From assembly GCA_964036155.1 (NCBI GenBank), contig OZ038422.1:82545201-82609200 (forward strand): 64,000 nucleotides of DNA. Direction: 5' to 3'. Shown here one piece after another: positions 35,827-48,469 of the stretch. How positions within the stretch are numbered: position 1 is the first letter of the stretch; the number at the start of each line of letters is the position of its first letter. Origin of the DNA: Diploscapter coronatus. Its lineage: Eukaryota; Nematoda; Chromadorea; Rhabditida; Rhabditidae. Position numbers and translations under genes: made by a program. The notes below the pieces were generated by a model that searched no databases, was not told where the DNA came from, and was given only the letters and a program-made list of their open reading frames with translations.

Positions 35827-37738
35827 ATGGCGGTCGGCAAGAACAGCAACAAAGCGGGCAAGAAGGGCGGTAAGAAGAAGGCAGTCGACCCGTTCAGTCG
35901 CAAGGAGTGGTACGACATCCGCGCGCCCTCCATGTTCACCAACAGAAATGTGAGTTGTTACTCTGAAACTAAACAACCGATGACTTTGTCAAGTATATCT
36001 ACTGGCAGAATAAATTAGATTAACTTTTAAAACTGGATTAAAATCTTCTGACATCTCTTTGTGCTGAACAACAAGCCTAAGAACCCACTGAAAAATGAGG
36101 GATGTGCTATTAAAAAATGAAGAATGCATTTACAGGTTGGCAAGACGATCATCAACCGTACCCAGGGTACAAAGATCGCCTCTGAAGGCCTGAAGGGACG
36201 CGTCTTCGAAATCTCCCTTGGCGATCTCAACAATTCTGAATTCGATTTCAGGTAAAAATAATCGATAATGTACAATTTTAAAAAATGAAGCGGAAGTGAG
36301 ATAATTTTGATACTTTGATTTTGGACTGCAAACCTTTTCGATCCGATTTTCATCTAGACTCTGAGTGGAAGAAAATAAAATTTCTAATTTTGCAATTTGA
36401 ACAATTTTAATGAATCAATAAATTGCATGATTTTGCAGAAAGTTCAAGCTGGTGTGCGAGGACGTGCAGGGCAAGAACCTGCTGACCAACTTCCACTCGA
36501 TGTCCATCACTCGCGACAAGCTCTGCTCCATCGTCAAGAAGTGGCATGTATGTTCTTTTTGAGCGTTCGAACAGATTTCTCGAAAACTCGACCCGCAGAA
36601 AAAGTCGTGTATTAAGATAGTAAAAATATGTTTTCTGTTTCTCCCGGGAAGGCACTTGTTCTTCAGTTTAATTTGCGGATTGAATTTTGGAGGTCTTTTA
36701 ATAATAGTCTGAGAAAATCAAAGATGTAGGAAGAAAAGTTCAATAAAAATAATTGTGTTTCAGACTATGATCGAGGCCAACGCGGCAGTGAAGACGACCG
36801 ACGGATACCTGATTCGCGTGTTCGTGATCGGCTTCACGCGCAAGAGCGCCAACCAGACCAAGAAGACCTGCTATGCCAAGGCCTCGAAGGTTCACAAGAT
36901 CAGAGCCAAGATGGTCGAGATCATCCAGAAGGAGGTACTACAATATATGCAATATACTACTATCAGATATCTTCAAAACTTCATTCGCATAAAAATTATT
37001 GCAAAAAGAAACTAGCATGTCCTTTTTCTTTCTTCAAAGGTTCGTTATTTTTCCTGCCGATTGTATTTTGTACAAGTCCGACTGCTACTTGTGTATAGTT
37101 CATACCATTTTTATCGTCATTCTATTCAAACTGCAAAAAAATCGCTCAAAATATCTTTTATGACAACCACCATAAAATTGGATTTTAAGGTGCAAGGCGT
37201 TGACCTGAAGGAGGTCGTCTCGAAGCTCATCCCCGACTCGATCGGCAAGGACATCGAAAAGGCCTGCTTCCCTCTCTACCCCCTCCAGGACGTCTACATC
37301 AAGAAGGTAGGAATTGGAATCAAATTTCGAGGGAATAAAAATATAAAAACCAGGAAAAACTTGCATTTTATGCAGACCAAGGGAACATTTGAGTCAGACT
37401 CAAAAAATACGGAGAGTAGGTCGCGCACGACCATCCTGACTTATGCCTCCTTCCCTAGGTCTGATTTTATGAGTATTCGAATTACCTTTCGCAAGTTCAT
37501 CGAGTTCTTGTAGAGGATTTCCAATTTTCTTCACATAATAAAATATGACTTTTTTCCGAAAGAAATATTTTCATTTCAGGTGAAAATCATCAAGAAGCCT
37601 AAGCTGGACCTTGGCCGTCTGATGGAGATGCACGGTGAGTCGGGTGGCGGCGGCGGAGGCTCGTCCTCTGCGGCTGCTGATGGCGTCAAGATCGACCGCC
37701 CCGACGACTACGAGCCGCCCGTCCAACAAGCCGTCTAA
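35827..37738 (+). CDS. rps-1: 40S ribosomal protein eS1 (S3a)
   Basis: Six exons join in phase to 264 residues: 35827-35949, 36136-36251, 36439-36547, 36764-36934, 37190-37306 and 37580-37738. The protein starts [20 protein letters not shown], has the family's core ([60 protein letters not shown]) and ends in an acidic tail after [19 protein letters not shown]. Length and sequence match eS1, a component of the small-subunit platform near the mRNA exit. Codons are GC-rich compared with neighbours, as expected for a highly expressed gene. A Gly run ([11 protein letters not shown]) in the tail is slightly unusual. AATAAA lies about 140 bases after the stop. Confidence 0.98.
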
Positions 37739-37899
37739 GGCTCGGTTGGTTCCCCTCAAAATTCTCTCCCTTTTCCCCTTGTTTTCATTATTTTCATTGT
37801 TGTTTTTTTTATTCGTTTTTGAAAAGTTCAATTCAAGAAGGCACGCTTGTGAATTCGTGGATTGAAACAAAAATGAGATAATAAACATTATCGGATGTG

Positions 37900-38500
37900 A
37901 TCAAACCATTTTGGAATAGATGAAAACGCAAAGTTATCCATGCTTTTATACTTGTTTAATTTGGAGAAATGATTATCAGGAGTTGTGAGAAAGGTATCAA
38001 ACTTTCACAAACGGATGTTATATTTCTACTAACAATAAGATAAAGTGCAGAGAAGCGCTACAATAGCTCGGTCATGCTTTTCACCAAAATCCATAACAAA
38101 TCTGTTTATCGTTTATGCCAGCGTAAAGCAGCATACAAAATATGAAATTACGTACAGAACTACAAAAATAATGAGTTTCCAAGTTGAATATCGCATTTTC
38201 AGCGTAAAAAATCAGAAATATGGGAAAAGGAATGCGATCTTCAAGTTAAAAATGCATGGGAGATCAGAAGTTTAAAAAAAAAATCTTAGAAAATGCGACC
38301 AAAGATATCTTTCGTGAAAAATAAGAGGACGATGACCCAAAGGATGAGTTTGCAAGTGCGAGGATGTTTGGATGTTTAATTTTGGAGTTTAGTTGGTATT
38401 TTCTCGAGTCGATGAGTATTTCTTTTGAAATTTGAAATTGATTTTAAAAAAAAAAACTCAAATTTCATAGACTAGAGTTGATGTGGTGGAGTGTCGGTTT
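37900..38500. other. Intergenic DNA between rps-1 and the insulin gene
   Basis: The two genes converge here. Apart from the AATAAA near 37880 that serves rps-1, no further feature is recognised. Confidence 0.5.
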
Positions 38501-38519
38501 GGTAGAAATATTCTGAGGG

Positions 38520-39752
38520 CTAACCGAACGGGTTGCAAATGGCAAATATGTCGGAAAATTCACAACCCGTCTCGCAGCACATGTGCATCGTCCGACCGAG
38601 TTTGGAATCTAAAAATTGAAAAATAAGGGTTTTGCTTTCCGAGCCAAGAATTATGGAAAACCCCTCCCTTATGAAATATTTGCTTCCCGATGGGAAAGTA
38701 TCAAAGTTTATGCCATTATCATTCCTGATAGCAGATCAAATAACTATCTTTAACTGTTTGATTTAGAAAATTATGAAACAGATTCAAAATTCTATCTCAT
38801 CCCTGTTTTGCGCTATATTCTATCAAGAAATATTTTTTTATCAAACGGGCTAGAATCGAAATAATAACGGGTGGGAATATGGCAGAAACTTTGAAGCTTC
38901 GTAATTTAAAAAAAAAAATCGAAGTCAAAACCGCAATTTCAAAAGTCCTGATAAAAATGAAAAAAAGAAAACTCGCCTGTACTCCCTCCCGAACTCATGT
39001 GACTTTGACTCGAATAGCCTGGCGACTCGAAAGGGTCCGAAAATGCACTGCGTCGTTTTCGCCTCATAGGGCATATCAAATTGAATGCGTCCAAAAATGA
39101 AGCACCACCTAAAATTTCCCCGAATTTTGTGACTCTTTTCAATTATCTTCGTATTTGTAAGTTGAAATGAATGAGTTTACTCATTCGCTTGACAATTCAA
39201 GCAGGGCAAATTATTGCGGACAGAGATAATATGGGCCTCAAGAGATTTAGGAGAGGAAAACTTAGAATATTCTATGCTGGAGAGGAGTAGGAGGAAGAAG
39301 AGAACTGACTAATACAAGTAGCTCGCTATTTTGCTGCAAGTCGAAAGAAAATTGAGCGTGACGTAGTGGAATTTGGAAATTCTGTCGAGAAAATCGATAT
39401 TTGAGACGGGTTTAAAAAAAACTTAGAATCGGGCCGAAAGTTTCAAACAAGACCCGGTCTGGAGTGTGTAATTTATATTTTCGGGGACCGTCCCATCTCG
39501 AATTATTTTTCAATTTTCGAGCCGGACCGAGTCTTTACAGCTCTGTGCGCTGAAATGAGCCAATTGTTCATTGGCGAAAGTTACCTGGTGGGCATAGTTT
39601 GAGTGAACCATGTTTGGGCTTCCTCAGCCTCATGGTCTCTCGTGTGGCGTGTGAGGGCCGTGAGAAGAGGCCGAATCCGTAAACCGACACAACCAATATT
39701 GACAGCAGAGAGATTGAGAAAATCAATAATAGTGGGCACCTGCACATCCAGT
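38520..39752 (-). CDS. ins-18: Insulin-like peptide precursor (INS-18-like)
   Basis: Three exons were joined: 39752-39585 (ATG at 39747), 39108-38977 and 38608-38520. The precursor is 127 residues. A signal peptide comes first (MCRCPLLLIFSISLLSILVV). The B-chain carries Cys52 and Cys67 (LKLCPPGGASFLDAFNLICP), and RRKRR at 70-74 is a furin-type cleavage site. A ~30-residue C-peptide follows, and then the A-chain with the full CC...C........C pattern (MCCETGCEFSDIFAICNPFG, Cys109/110/114/123). The A-chain and B-chain closely resemble nematode INS-18; ligands of this family act on the DAF-2 insulin receptor. The 14-residue gap between B-chain cysteines is longer than the usual 11. The acceptor AATTTTAG lies five bases before the ATG, typical of trans-splicing. 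The exon 2 donor is ambiguous: a GC donor at 38976 or a GT donor at 38982, both in phase. Confidence 0.93.
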
Positions 39753-39759
39753 CTAAAAT

Positions 39760-42700
39760 TATGGAAATTATGGATGCTAGACGGGAAGAAATGAAACGAT
39801 ATTTCAAATCGAAAAGTTCGACTTCTCCGATATCTTGTAAAAAAAAAATCGATAAATACGTCTAGAAAAGCTGATGATCTTCATGTAAAATGATCAGTTC
39901 TTTGACCTGTCCGGTCTTTTTTTTAATATTTAAAAAATTCTCTACAATTTCATCAAGGCAGATTTCAAAAAGTTGATTATAACCTAAGAAAAATCTGTTT
40001 TTGAGTCATTTTTAAGGGATCTTCGCCGGATTAAGTAAAGAAAGCAAAGCATTGTGGACCATGAACGAATAATATACTCCAATCAGAAGCGTTTTTAATA
40101 CTCGAAAAAGAGTTGCAATTTCTAAACATTCAACATTTAAACCTATTAAGAAGGAAGGATATGCTACTTTGTAGTATTGTAAGAATCGAGGAAAAAGCAG
40201 ACTAGGATATTGAGATTTCGGGCTTCCCCGGACATCGAAACTACACACGGAAAGATGTTAGAAATTCAGCACAATCCAGTGACATTTTCGGAGAGCTTAC
40301 GCGAGAAAATGCAGAGAGAACAGGAACAATCGAGCATATATTATGAGAATTCGAGAATTTGTCGACAAAAGATTGAAACTTGTCAGACACATTAGGAACG
40401 AAAAAAATCGTTCTAACGATGAGAAAAATACGAATAGGATAATAGCACTTTGGTTTAGATTGCCATGATTAGTGGTAGTGATAAGCAAAAGAAAAAGCTA
40501 AATTACTCATCCCTAAATTTCACATGCAGATAAACAACAAGTTATTTAGATTTCTACCACATGAATAGACTATTGTTAAATGAAAAATCTAAGATATATT
40601 TTTCTGCAAATTTGGAACATGATTTAGCACGTTCTTGTTTCAGAGAAAAGAATTGTGAAATTACGAAGAAAAAACACGAAGAATGATATTTTGAAGTTTA
40701 AATAATCACATATCCGTTTTATGAGATTTGGCTACAAATTGATTAATCCTGGCATGACTCCCTGATTTTCCCACGGTAATGAGATATTTCGAAATTCGAT
40801 GAGCATAAAAAGAGGGTGGGCTAAGGGGCTTTTGAAAATCTTCTACAATTTCTCGCTTTCTTATAATGAGAAAGAGATCCGCAAATTTGCAAATGATCTA
40901 TCAAAATTTCAAACTGGAGAAACGATTTGGAAAACCTTGAGATTTAAAAAAAAAAAAAAAAAAATAACGAGAAAAATGAAATGTGACTTTCAAAATATGG
41001 ATTCACCTTGAAAAACTACACGCATAAATAAAAATCTGCAGAATGTTTGATTATGAAAATAAACGAATGGCGAAGCCTTTGACAATAGTATTTTTTTTTG
41101 CTAGAGACTAAGAAATCCAACATCATATGTTCAAGCAAACATATGAATAATAGCTGAGATTATTTCCACAAATGCAGAAATGACTATATCGAATCGAAGC
41201 CTCGAACTTGGCGGGCAGATATTTTTCGATATTTATTGGGTCGTAAAATTATGAACGCCTTTCGGAGAGATGCAGTACGTTATGAGGTTGAGCATACAAA
41301 TTTCTCTAGTTTTAGTGTCGATATATTTAAATTTCGAAATTACACGCACCTACTTTTTATTATTTTATGAAAATTGAGCAAAACAGGATTTCAACAAAAA
41401 ATGACATTTGAAAAGTCGATAGAATCTAAGAAAACAATTAAATGGATCCAGGATTGAAATTACTCAATTCTTTACCAGACGAACGCCATTATTTAGGCTT
41501 TACTTAAGTCTATAATTCCTAAATAGCAATGAAATTTTACGAGATTGCCTGGATAAGACGCCGAAATTACCGCTTACTACGCAATTTATTTCTAAATTAT
41601 ATGGATGATTCTAAAAGTACAAATATCAGAAGAAAGTAAAGAGTAAAAATCAATACAGTAATAATGTTTTATAAGTGTAGCATAAGACTGGTACGGATAT
41701 TTCAAATCATTTCTTTAAAAATGCATATTACGATAATGATAGGCCGAGTCGAAAAATTCGTGAAACAGGATGACATTTCGTCGTTAAACTAGCAATTAGA
41801 AAAAGAATTTGCCAGGTACGCATTTTGAAGCTAAACTTCTAACTCAAATGCCTATAATTTGGAGTATTCTTCGAAATTTCATGCGTGAAACATGAGGTTA
41901 GCTTTTCGTCCAAGAATCGTGATTTATTATCTTACGAAATCTTATCGTTGAATCACCACACCCCCATGCCTAACTAACCTAATAACCGCAATCTACTGAA
42001 ACAAGCAGAATAATTGCGTAAATTTTCATTCCCGGTCAATTAAATTCGAGTAATTATGAAAATTCGCAATTTTTAGCATTAGCAAAATGGATTTATGCTG
42101 AATTGACGTGGGTTTAAATCCCTCTTTAAAGTTTTCAAGGTTCGATAGGCTTCCATTACATTCGACATGGGCAGCACTCATTTTGCGCACCCTTTTATCG
42201 CCTGAACAACAATTCAACAATTGCAAGAAAAGGCGCCCAAAGGTTAGTTTCATTCAACGAATTTTCAAAAATTGAAAATGCCGGAACTTAGATTCAGAAA
42301 AATGGACCATAGAAGTTCGCAGATATCGATTCGTGAAAGGTAATAAGTTTGAGTATGACACAATTATAATTACTCTGATGCTTCGAGATGCAATGAATAG
42401 TGTTTAGTCGTTATAAATTTTGAATAAATGGAAAAATTAGATGCTTCGAATCGGTAACTTTAGAGGACAATGTTCAGGAAAGCGTTTGAAACGAGAAGTT
42501 CCAGCATAATCAAATTAGAACCTCTAAAATCTTATCTGACTCAGCAACGTCACTAAGATAAAGTTGTCAGATTTAGCGCAGATCGATTAGTCCGTGAAGT
42601 ATTGTCGTCGTTGCTGAGTCGATTATGTTCAGGCTGCTGCGATGCATCTCTCGACTTGTGCTCTGTGCTCGACGCATCGTCCACGATGCACAGAGCAGAA

Positions 42701-44400
42701 GCAAATGCACAGATTGACTGCCCGACTGCTTGGCTGCATAATTGAGCACGCCGGGGCAAGGCTCGTACTGATGCGAGAAAGCACAACACCACAGACTGAA
42801 GCCCCGATGTGAATGCTCGATGTCGATTCGAGAATTCACGCGAATTCAAGCAAGGTCCAACAATGGGGAACTCGAAGAGATGACATAGCGAAATTGCGAA
42901 CATGGATATTTTAGTTTGGCGTCGAATTTTCAATGGATTTTGTTAGGATGAAAATCATGCAAAGAAATGCCTTGAATCATGACGATGAGCAATAAAATGT
43001 GGTGCTATGTCGGAAAATGTCAGGAGGTCATTAGAAGAAGTGGACAATGTTTTGGTGAATGAAGCTCAAATTTCAAAAATCTTCCCAAAAAAACTCGGTT
43101 TTTTATGCGGAAAAGGGTGGCTGATAAATTTGTCGAATTTGTTAACGATCGCTGAAATTCAAAGAATAAACTGAAGAGAGAGAGAGAAGGCTTGAGCGGG
43201 AAGGAAACGGAGCCTCCGGAGATTGTTAGGGGAGAGAGTAGGATAAGCAGCGCTAGAGGCTAATTGTGGCATTTGATAGGGCTAAAGTACTGGATGGATA
43301 GGGATTACTGGGATTTGAGAGGGAAGAAGATCGGAAAACTCGTGGATAGATAGAGGAAAGCTGATAAAATAGAGATAAAGAGTCGATTGTGAGGAAAAAG
43401 CGTTGCCTCTCTTCGGGACGACGTCTGAATGCCGAATCAGAATAACACTTCTTCGACGGCAATGAAGCGCGAATGACATCACATAATGAGTGATCCAACT
43501 TTTTTAAGTATCGATAAACTATTATTTTAAAAAGAGCTATTTGAAATACGTGTTTAGGATATGCGAAAAGCTAAAGGCTAAAAATATAAATTTTAGATTC
43601 GAATATGGAACACGGAAATCGAAAGCTCTACGCACAGGACGGATTTAGATGTTAAAATACGAGAATAACTTTGGTCGTGGTTGTAATTAAGACCGACATC
43701 ATAAGGCTATTTTATGTAACAAAAGGCAATCAGCAAAAGCTTGAGTGTTAATTTCCGATGTAAAGCAGACAATAGAGTACTCAAGCAATTAATTTTAACT
43801 ACAGATGATCTGCAAGATTGTTAGGATTCAGCCTTTTTATTCAAACTTGCAAAATATGTCTAGCTAAAATATAGAATAAATTGAAATCTAATGAAAGTTA
43901 TAAAATATGACTGGTTCATGTTTTCGTTAAAGAAAAGTAGGCGGATTCCACCGGAAACAGAATTCGAGAGCCGATTCATGTTCGATAATTGGAGGCATCT
44001 TATTTGGTTTCTAAATGAGAACGCATAAAAAGTGTGTATGAATGAATTCATGCAGGCAACAACACTCAACACAAATTATGCTCTAATTTTAGGCTATAAA
44101 TATGATGTCGTGATTTTTGAGTCGGATTTTATCTTACCAAAATTGAAATGAGGCCTTTTAAATCATGGATTGCAATGCATGTTCTGATTAATGAAACATT
44201 TATTTATTTGAAAATTTACATGCTACAACGTTGACAATTGATCGAGATTTATCTCGCAGCTCTTAATGCTTACGAAAGCACGCTTGCAAGTTTTATCAGT
44301 GTCTGACGAATAATACTTTGGCTCAGTATTCTAGCCAGTTCCCTATGAAATCAATTTATTTAGTCAAAGGCTGGTATTTTCTAGTGTTATTAATTAGTCG
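39760..44400. other. Gene-poor interval upstream of the insulin gene
   Basis: No exon set could be assembled. A patch at 42580-42870 is clearly more GC-rich than its surroundings and contains the inverted pair GCTCTGTGC / GCACAGAGC (42658-42694) with ATCGT/ACGAT in its loop. It is open in two minus-strand frames but has no convincing splice partners. A purine-rich GAGA tract lies at 43170-43240. The rest is AT-rich. Confidence 0.45.
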
Positions 44401-44418
44401 ACTTTTCCTCAATACAGC

Positions 44419-45401
44419 ATGGATGATTTACCACAGGCTGTAAGCTATTGTCGATATCGATTCGTACATTTGTCAAACTATTTATAGAGAATACCTGATT
44501 TTGTAAATAACCTTCCTGCATCTCAACGAAATATGATAAACTCACTTTGGATGAATGAAACCCTCTCGATCTATGACAGAATCGATGCTATCGATCTAAT
44601 ATGTGGGGATATGCCAATTGAACAGCGAAAGCTATATAGAAAATGGAGGTTTCTGATGGATCGAACGAGGGTATACATTAATATAAATTCATTTAATTTG
44701 ACACTATTTTAATCTTAATTATTGTTTTAGACTCCGAACTTCATTGATCATCAAAATGATTTTATTCAAACGATTATTAGGGACGCGTTTGAAAAATACG
44801 ATGATTTAGGTTTTTATAATCTCTTACTAATATATTATTTATACAAATTTAGAAAGATTTGCTGGAATTGTAAATAGCATAAGACTTTCATTGAACCGGT
44901 TAGAAGTATTTGATCAATGGCTAAAAGACGAATGCATTGATATTGTAAGATAAATGCAAGTATTATGAAATTTGTAAATAAATATGTTTGAAATCACAAG
45001 CTATATGCCTATCCTAAATAATATTTTATATAGAAATATATAATTCCATTTTCAGGCAAATAACACACAAAGCCAACGTCCAACTACTGAAAACAGATCT
45101 GGAAATAATGGTAGAAATCGTCATCTATAATTGTTAGGTATAATTATAGAAATCTAACTTGCAATCAAATGTATGCAAGTATTTATGTATATACGCATTG
45201 ATTAAGTTTAAATATAAAAAAAAAAATCATAATGTAGCAAAATTTGCAAACCAGTTTTCAGGAAATCAGCACCGAGAGAATAATGAAAACATCAGACAAA
45301 ACTCACAACAAATTTCTCCTATAAGCCATATCTCAACAATGGCAAGGGCACTGATACAGACCGAACGTCGTATTATTAGAAGGTTATTATTTATTGAATG
45401 A
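44419..45401 (+). CDS. Tandem family member 1, unrecognised small protein
   Basis: Preferred model, six exons, 189 residues: 44419-44439, 44488-44670, 44731-44809, 44853-44944, 45056-45110 and 45262-45401. A shorter alternative reads through the fifth exon to a stop at 45130 (149 residues). The conserved core starts IPDFVNNLPASQRNMINSLW and runs through GDMPIEQRKLYRKWRFLMDR, DAFEKYDDL and VFDQWLKDECIDI. The tail is Asn/Gln-rich and ends in a basic, hydrophobic segment (QTERRIIRRLLFIE). No signal peptide is seen, so it is probably intracellular. The core is all helical by appearance; the spacing of P.F, aromatic and Trp residues recalls SXP/RAL-2 domains only weakly. A CAATACAG acceptor is one base before the ATG. 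The N-terminal exon is much shorter than in its two neighbours. Confidence 0.75.
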
Positions 45402-45699
45402 AGAATAGATAACTGACAATGATAGAAGTATCTTTATCTGCACTAGAATATTTACGCACATACTTGTATTTTGAAAATTTAGATGAATTGTACTCATTGT
45501 AAAAATTAAAATTATTCAGTAGCTTTCAATTCGATCTTATTTAACTTTTGTTATGGTTTTATCTCTGAAATTGATTTATTATAAAGAGTAATTTAATAAA
45601 GCATTCTTTTTACTGACCAATCTTTCATCACATTATTAGAAGCGAAAAGGTATTGATAAGCATCAATCGGTGTTAGTTTGCTGAATAAATCTATTCGAA

Positions 45700-46731
45700 A
45701 TGAGTGCCAAATCAGAAACAACCTCCACAAATCCTGTTTCGAGAAAGGTAAGACCATGTTTTTTTTTACAGAAACCGAGATTTGTTATAAATATTAACGA
45801 TTAACAATTGAAAATAAATAATTTAAATTCAAGCTTCGCCGTAACATTTCTTTTTAGTAAATGCAATTTTTAGGAAATACCACAATTTTTTGAAAAATTA
45901 GACGAAGCCAAATTCAATCTCGTTAAAGGACTTTGGGAGATCGACAGCTTACCTATAGCTAAAGTTATCCAGAGCATTGATGTGTTGGCGAAAGACATGC
46001 CATTAGAAGTTAAACGCGAATATCGAAGATGGAGGTTTTTAATGAACAGAGAAAAGGTGCGTATTCGTAAGAATAAGTTGAATATTTTCCAATTTATCAT
46101 TTGATATTTCTGAAATTTGTTCTTGCATATAAAAAAACGATTTCGGAACATGTGATGCATATATTTATTGATTAATGAAGATTATAGTACTTATTTAGCC
46201 ACCAGCTTTCATCGAATCTCAGAATGAGCATCTCCAAACACTCATTAGAGATGCGTTTGAGAAATATTCCGATTTAGGTAAGAATTAAGGTAAATGATAA
46301 AGTAAATTCATTATATTGATAGATACATTCGCAACGCTAATAAACAGTATCAAGCCCGCTATGAATAACCCCGAAATATTCGATAAATGGTTGAAAGATG
46401 AGTGTGTCGAATTGGAAAAGCCTACAAATAAAATGGAACAGAAAAAACCCGATTTAGTTGTAAGAACTTTTTTAAAAATAAGTAAATTATCCTTTGTTGA
46501 TGCAACTCTTTTTTATAGGAGGTGAACTCGCCCGTTTCGGTTTCTTCGAGCAATCATAGTCATAATTCACGTCATATCATATCACTTGATGATGACGACT
46601 TCCCAAGAGAATATCCTTCTCACCAAAACAGTCAACCCGATGATCTCCAATCACTTTGGAATTTTTTACCTCGACGTTCAACATTATCTAAAAGGGAGTT
46701 AATAAAAGCACCTCGAAAAAATAACAATTAA
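45700..46731 (+). CDS. Tandem family member 2, unrecognised small protein
   Basis: Five exons, 219 residues: 45700-45747, 45874-46056, 46199-46277, 46323-46459 and 46519-46731. Exons 2 and 3 are exactly 183 and 79 bases, as in its two neighbours. The start is MSAKSETTSTNPVSRK. The core contains IPQFFEKLDEAKFNLVKGLW, DMPLEVKREYRRWRFLMNRE, DAFEKYSDL and NPEIFDKWLKDECVEL. The tail is unlike the others: Ser/His-rich (SVSSSNHSHNSRH), then an acidic DDDDF patch, and a basic end (RRSTLSKRELIKAPRKNNN). AATAAA follows at 46777. The family is not recognised; low-complexity tails suggest interaction or disorder, but the role is unknown. Confidence 0.82.
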
Positions 46732-47064
46732 AATCTAATTTTGTGATATTTCATTTTCACTATCAATGTTTCAAATAAAATCAATGATGTGTGTAATATC
46801 ATTTGAAAAGTTTTATTATTTGATAAGATGAAGTTGTTTTAAATATTGTGTATGTCGTAAATTAGAATAGCTAAACTTTCATTAAATTGCCAATACCCTA
46901 TTTCATACAATGCATTTGCATGATCTTCCCAATATTTGTCTTACTGACTAATATTAACTCGCTTTATAACATACAAAGAAGCCGTTGATAAGGCTCGTTT
47001 TATAACAAACGAAGAAAGCGTTGATAGACATTGATTGAATTCGAAATCACCTAATTCAGTCAGG

Positions 47065-48094
47065 ATGAGTGGCAAACCTATCCCAACTTCTACAAACCCT
47101 CTTTCCAAACCCGTAAGTTGAAATTCAAATTAAACTGTCTGTAACGAATTTTTTTTCAAAATGATAGCATTTTATCAAACTTTTAGCAACTACCACCATT
47201 TGTTGAAATGTTGGACGTTTCCCAAAAGAATCTCATCATAGGCCTATGGAATATGGATCATTTGTCTATTTCTGATAAAATTGTCAGCATCGATTCGATT
47301 TCGAAAGACATGCCTAAAGAAGCACGAGTCGAGTATAGAAAATGGCGTTTTCTAATGGACCGATCGAAGGTAAACCAAGAAACATTTTTATCAATAAGAA
47401 ATGCCAATGGAATTTTAGATGCCAGGTTTCTACGATTTTCAGAATGAGGAGATCAAGATAATAATTACTGCAATATTCGAGAAGTTCACTGATTTGAGTA
47501 ATGTAAATACACTTGGAATAGCATTATTTCATGAGTTTAGAAGAATTTGCTCGAATCATAATGAGCATAAAGTCATCGTTGAATAACCCGGATGCTTTCG
47601 ACAGATGGCTGAAGAGTGAAGAAATCGAATTCAAGATACCAATTCCTCGACCACCACAACTTCATGTAAGATTGATTACGTTTTACGTTATGTTATATTA
47701 TTTTCTAGGACTTTGATGATGACTTACATGCTATATATCCAAATTCATATCCACATCAAGTTCCATCTCCAGCATATTTACCAAGTAAATTGTATCTCCT
47801 CACTAAAATTATATCACATTAGCAGAATAGTCCAGGGAAGTTATCTCAATCCTAACTATTCCAACAATTTAGTTTAATTTTCATGTAAATAGCAGAAATT
47901 CAAATCTTTTTATCGTTATTTTAGAGAGACGACCAATAGGTACCAATAGGTACCAATAGATTGACCCCTGCAGAGCCCGAAGGACGGTTCAGTAACGGTC
48001 TTAGCTCCGGTTTTTTTTTTTCAGATTTTTTGATGCACCATATTATCGACCTCCGAATACAGAAAATGATTCAAATACCAATAATTCATCATAA
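47065..48094 (+). CDS. Tandem family member 3, unrecognised small protein
   Basis: Seven exons, 201 residues: 47065-47112, 47187-47369, 47419-47497, 47541-47665, 47709-47784, 47925-47949 and 48025-48094. The start MSGKPIPTSTNPLSKP closely matches member 2. The core has LPPFVEMLDVSQKNLIIGLW, DMPKEARVEYRKWRFLMDRS, IFEKFTDL and NPDAFDRWLKSEEIEF. The tail is Pro/Tyr-rich (YPNSYPHQVPSPAYLP, FFDAPYYRPPNTENDS). Exon 6 ends within a triplet of AATAGGTACC repeats; the second copy is the donor that gives the best frame, while another copy would shift frame. A TTCAGTCAG acceptor one base before the ATG suggests trans-splicing. An AATAAA lies about 67 bases after the stop. Confidence 0.75.
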
Positions 48095-48469
48095 AAAATC
48101 ATATAGATATAATACATATATTCCGCAATATGCTATTTATTCTGTCGCTATTAAGATCGAATAAAAATTATTAAAAATATGTCATGCCATTAAGATTGGT
48201 GAATTTTCTGTGTTCATCCAATGAGATGGGTCTGATTTTCGTCTAGTAAATTATTGTGCATGAGGAAATTGAAATTTCATCGCTTATCTCGAATGTTCAT
48301 TATTGATCTCCTCATTTCCCTCGATGCGTTTGCCTCGAATCGGATGTGCTGTTTATCGCTGCTGGCAATCGTCCTCCTTTTGCTCGCTGTTATCTGTGCA
48401 CGTTAGTTCGCACAGCATGATGAGCAATCTGTTCGGATTTACGAACGATCGAATGATGTGGAGCATCCC

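Noticed and set aside
42553..42933. 126-residue minus-strand protein
   Set aside because: Two frames are equally open because of GC content, there is no recognisable domain and no splice partner.
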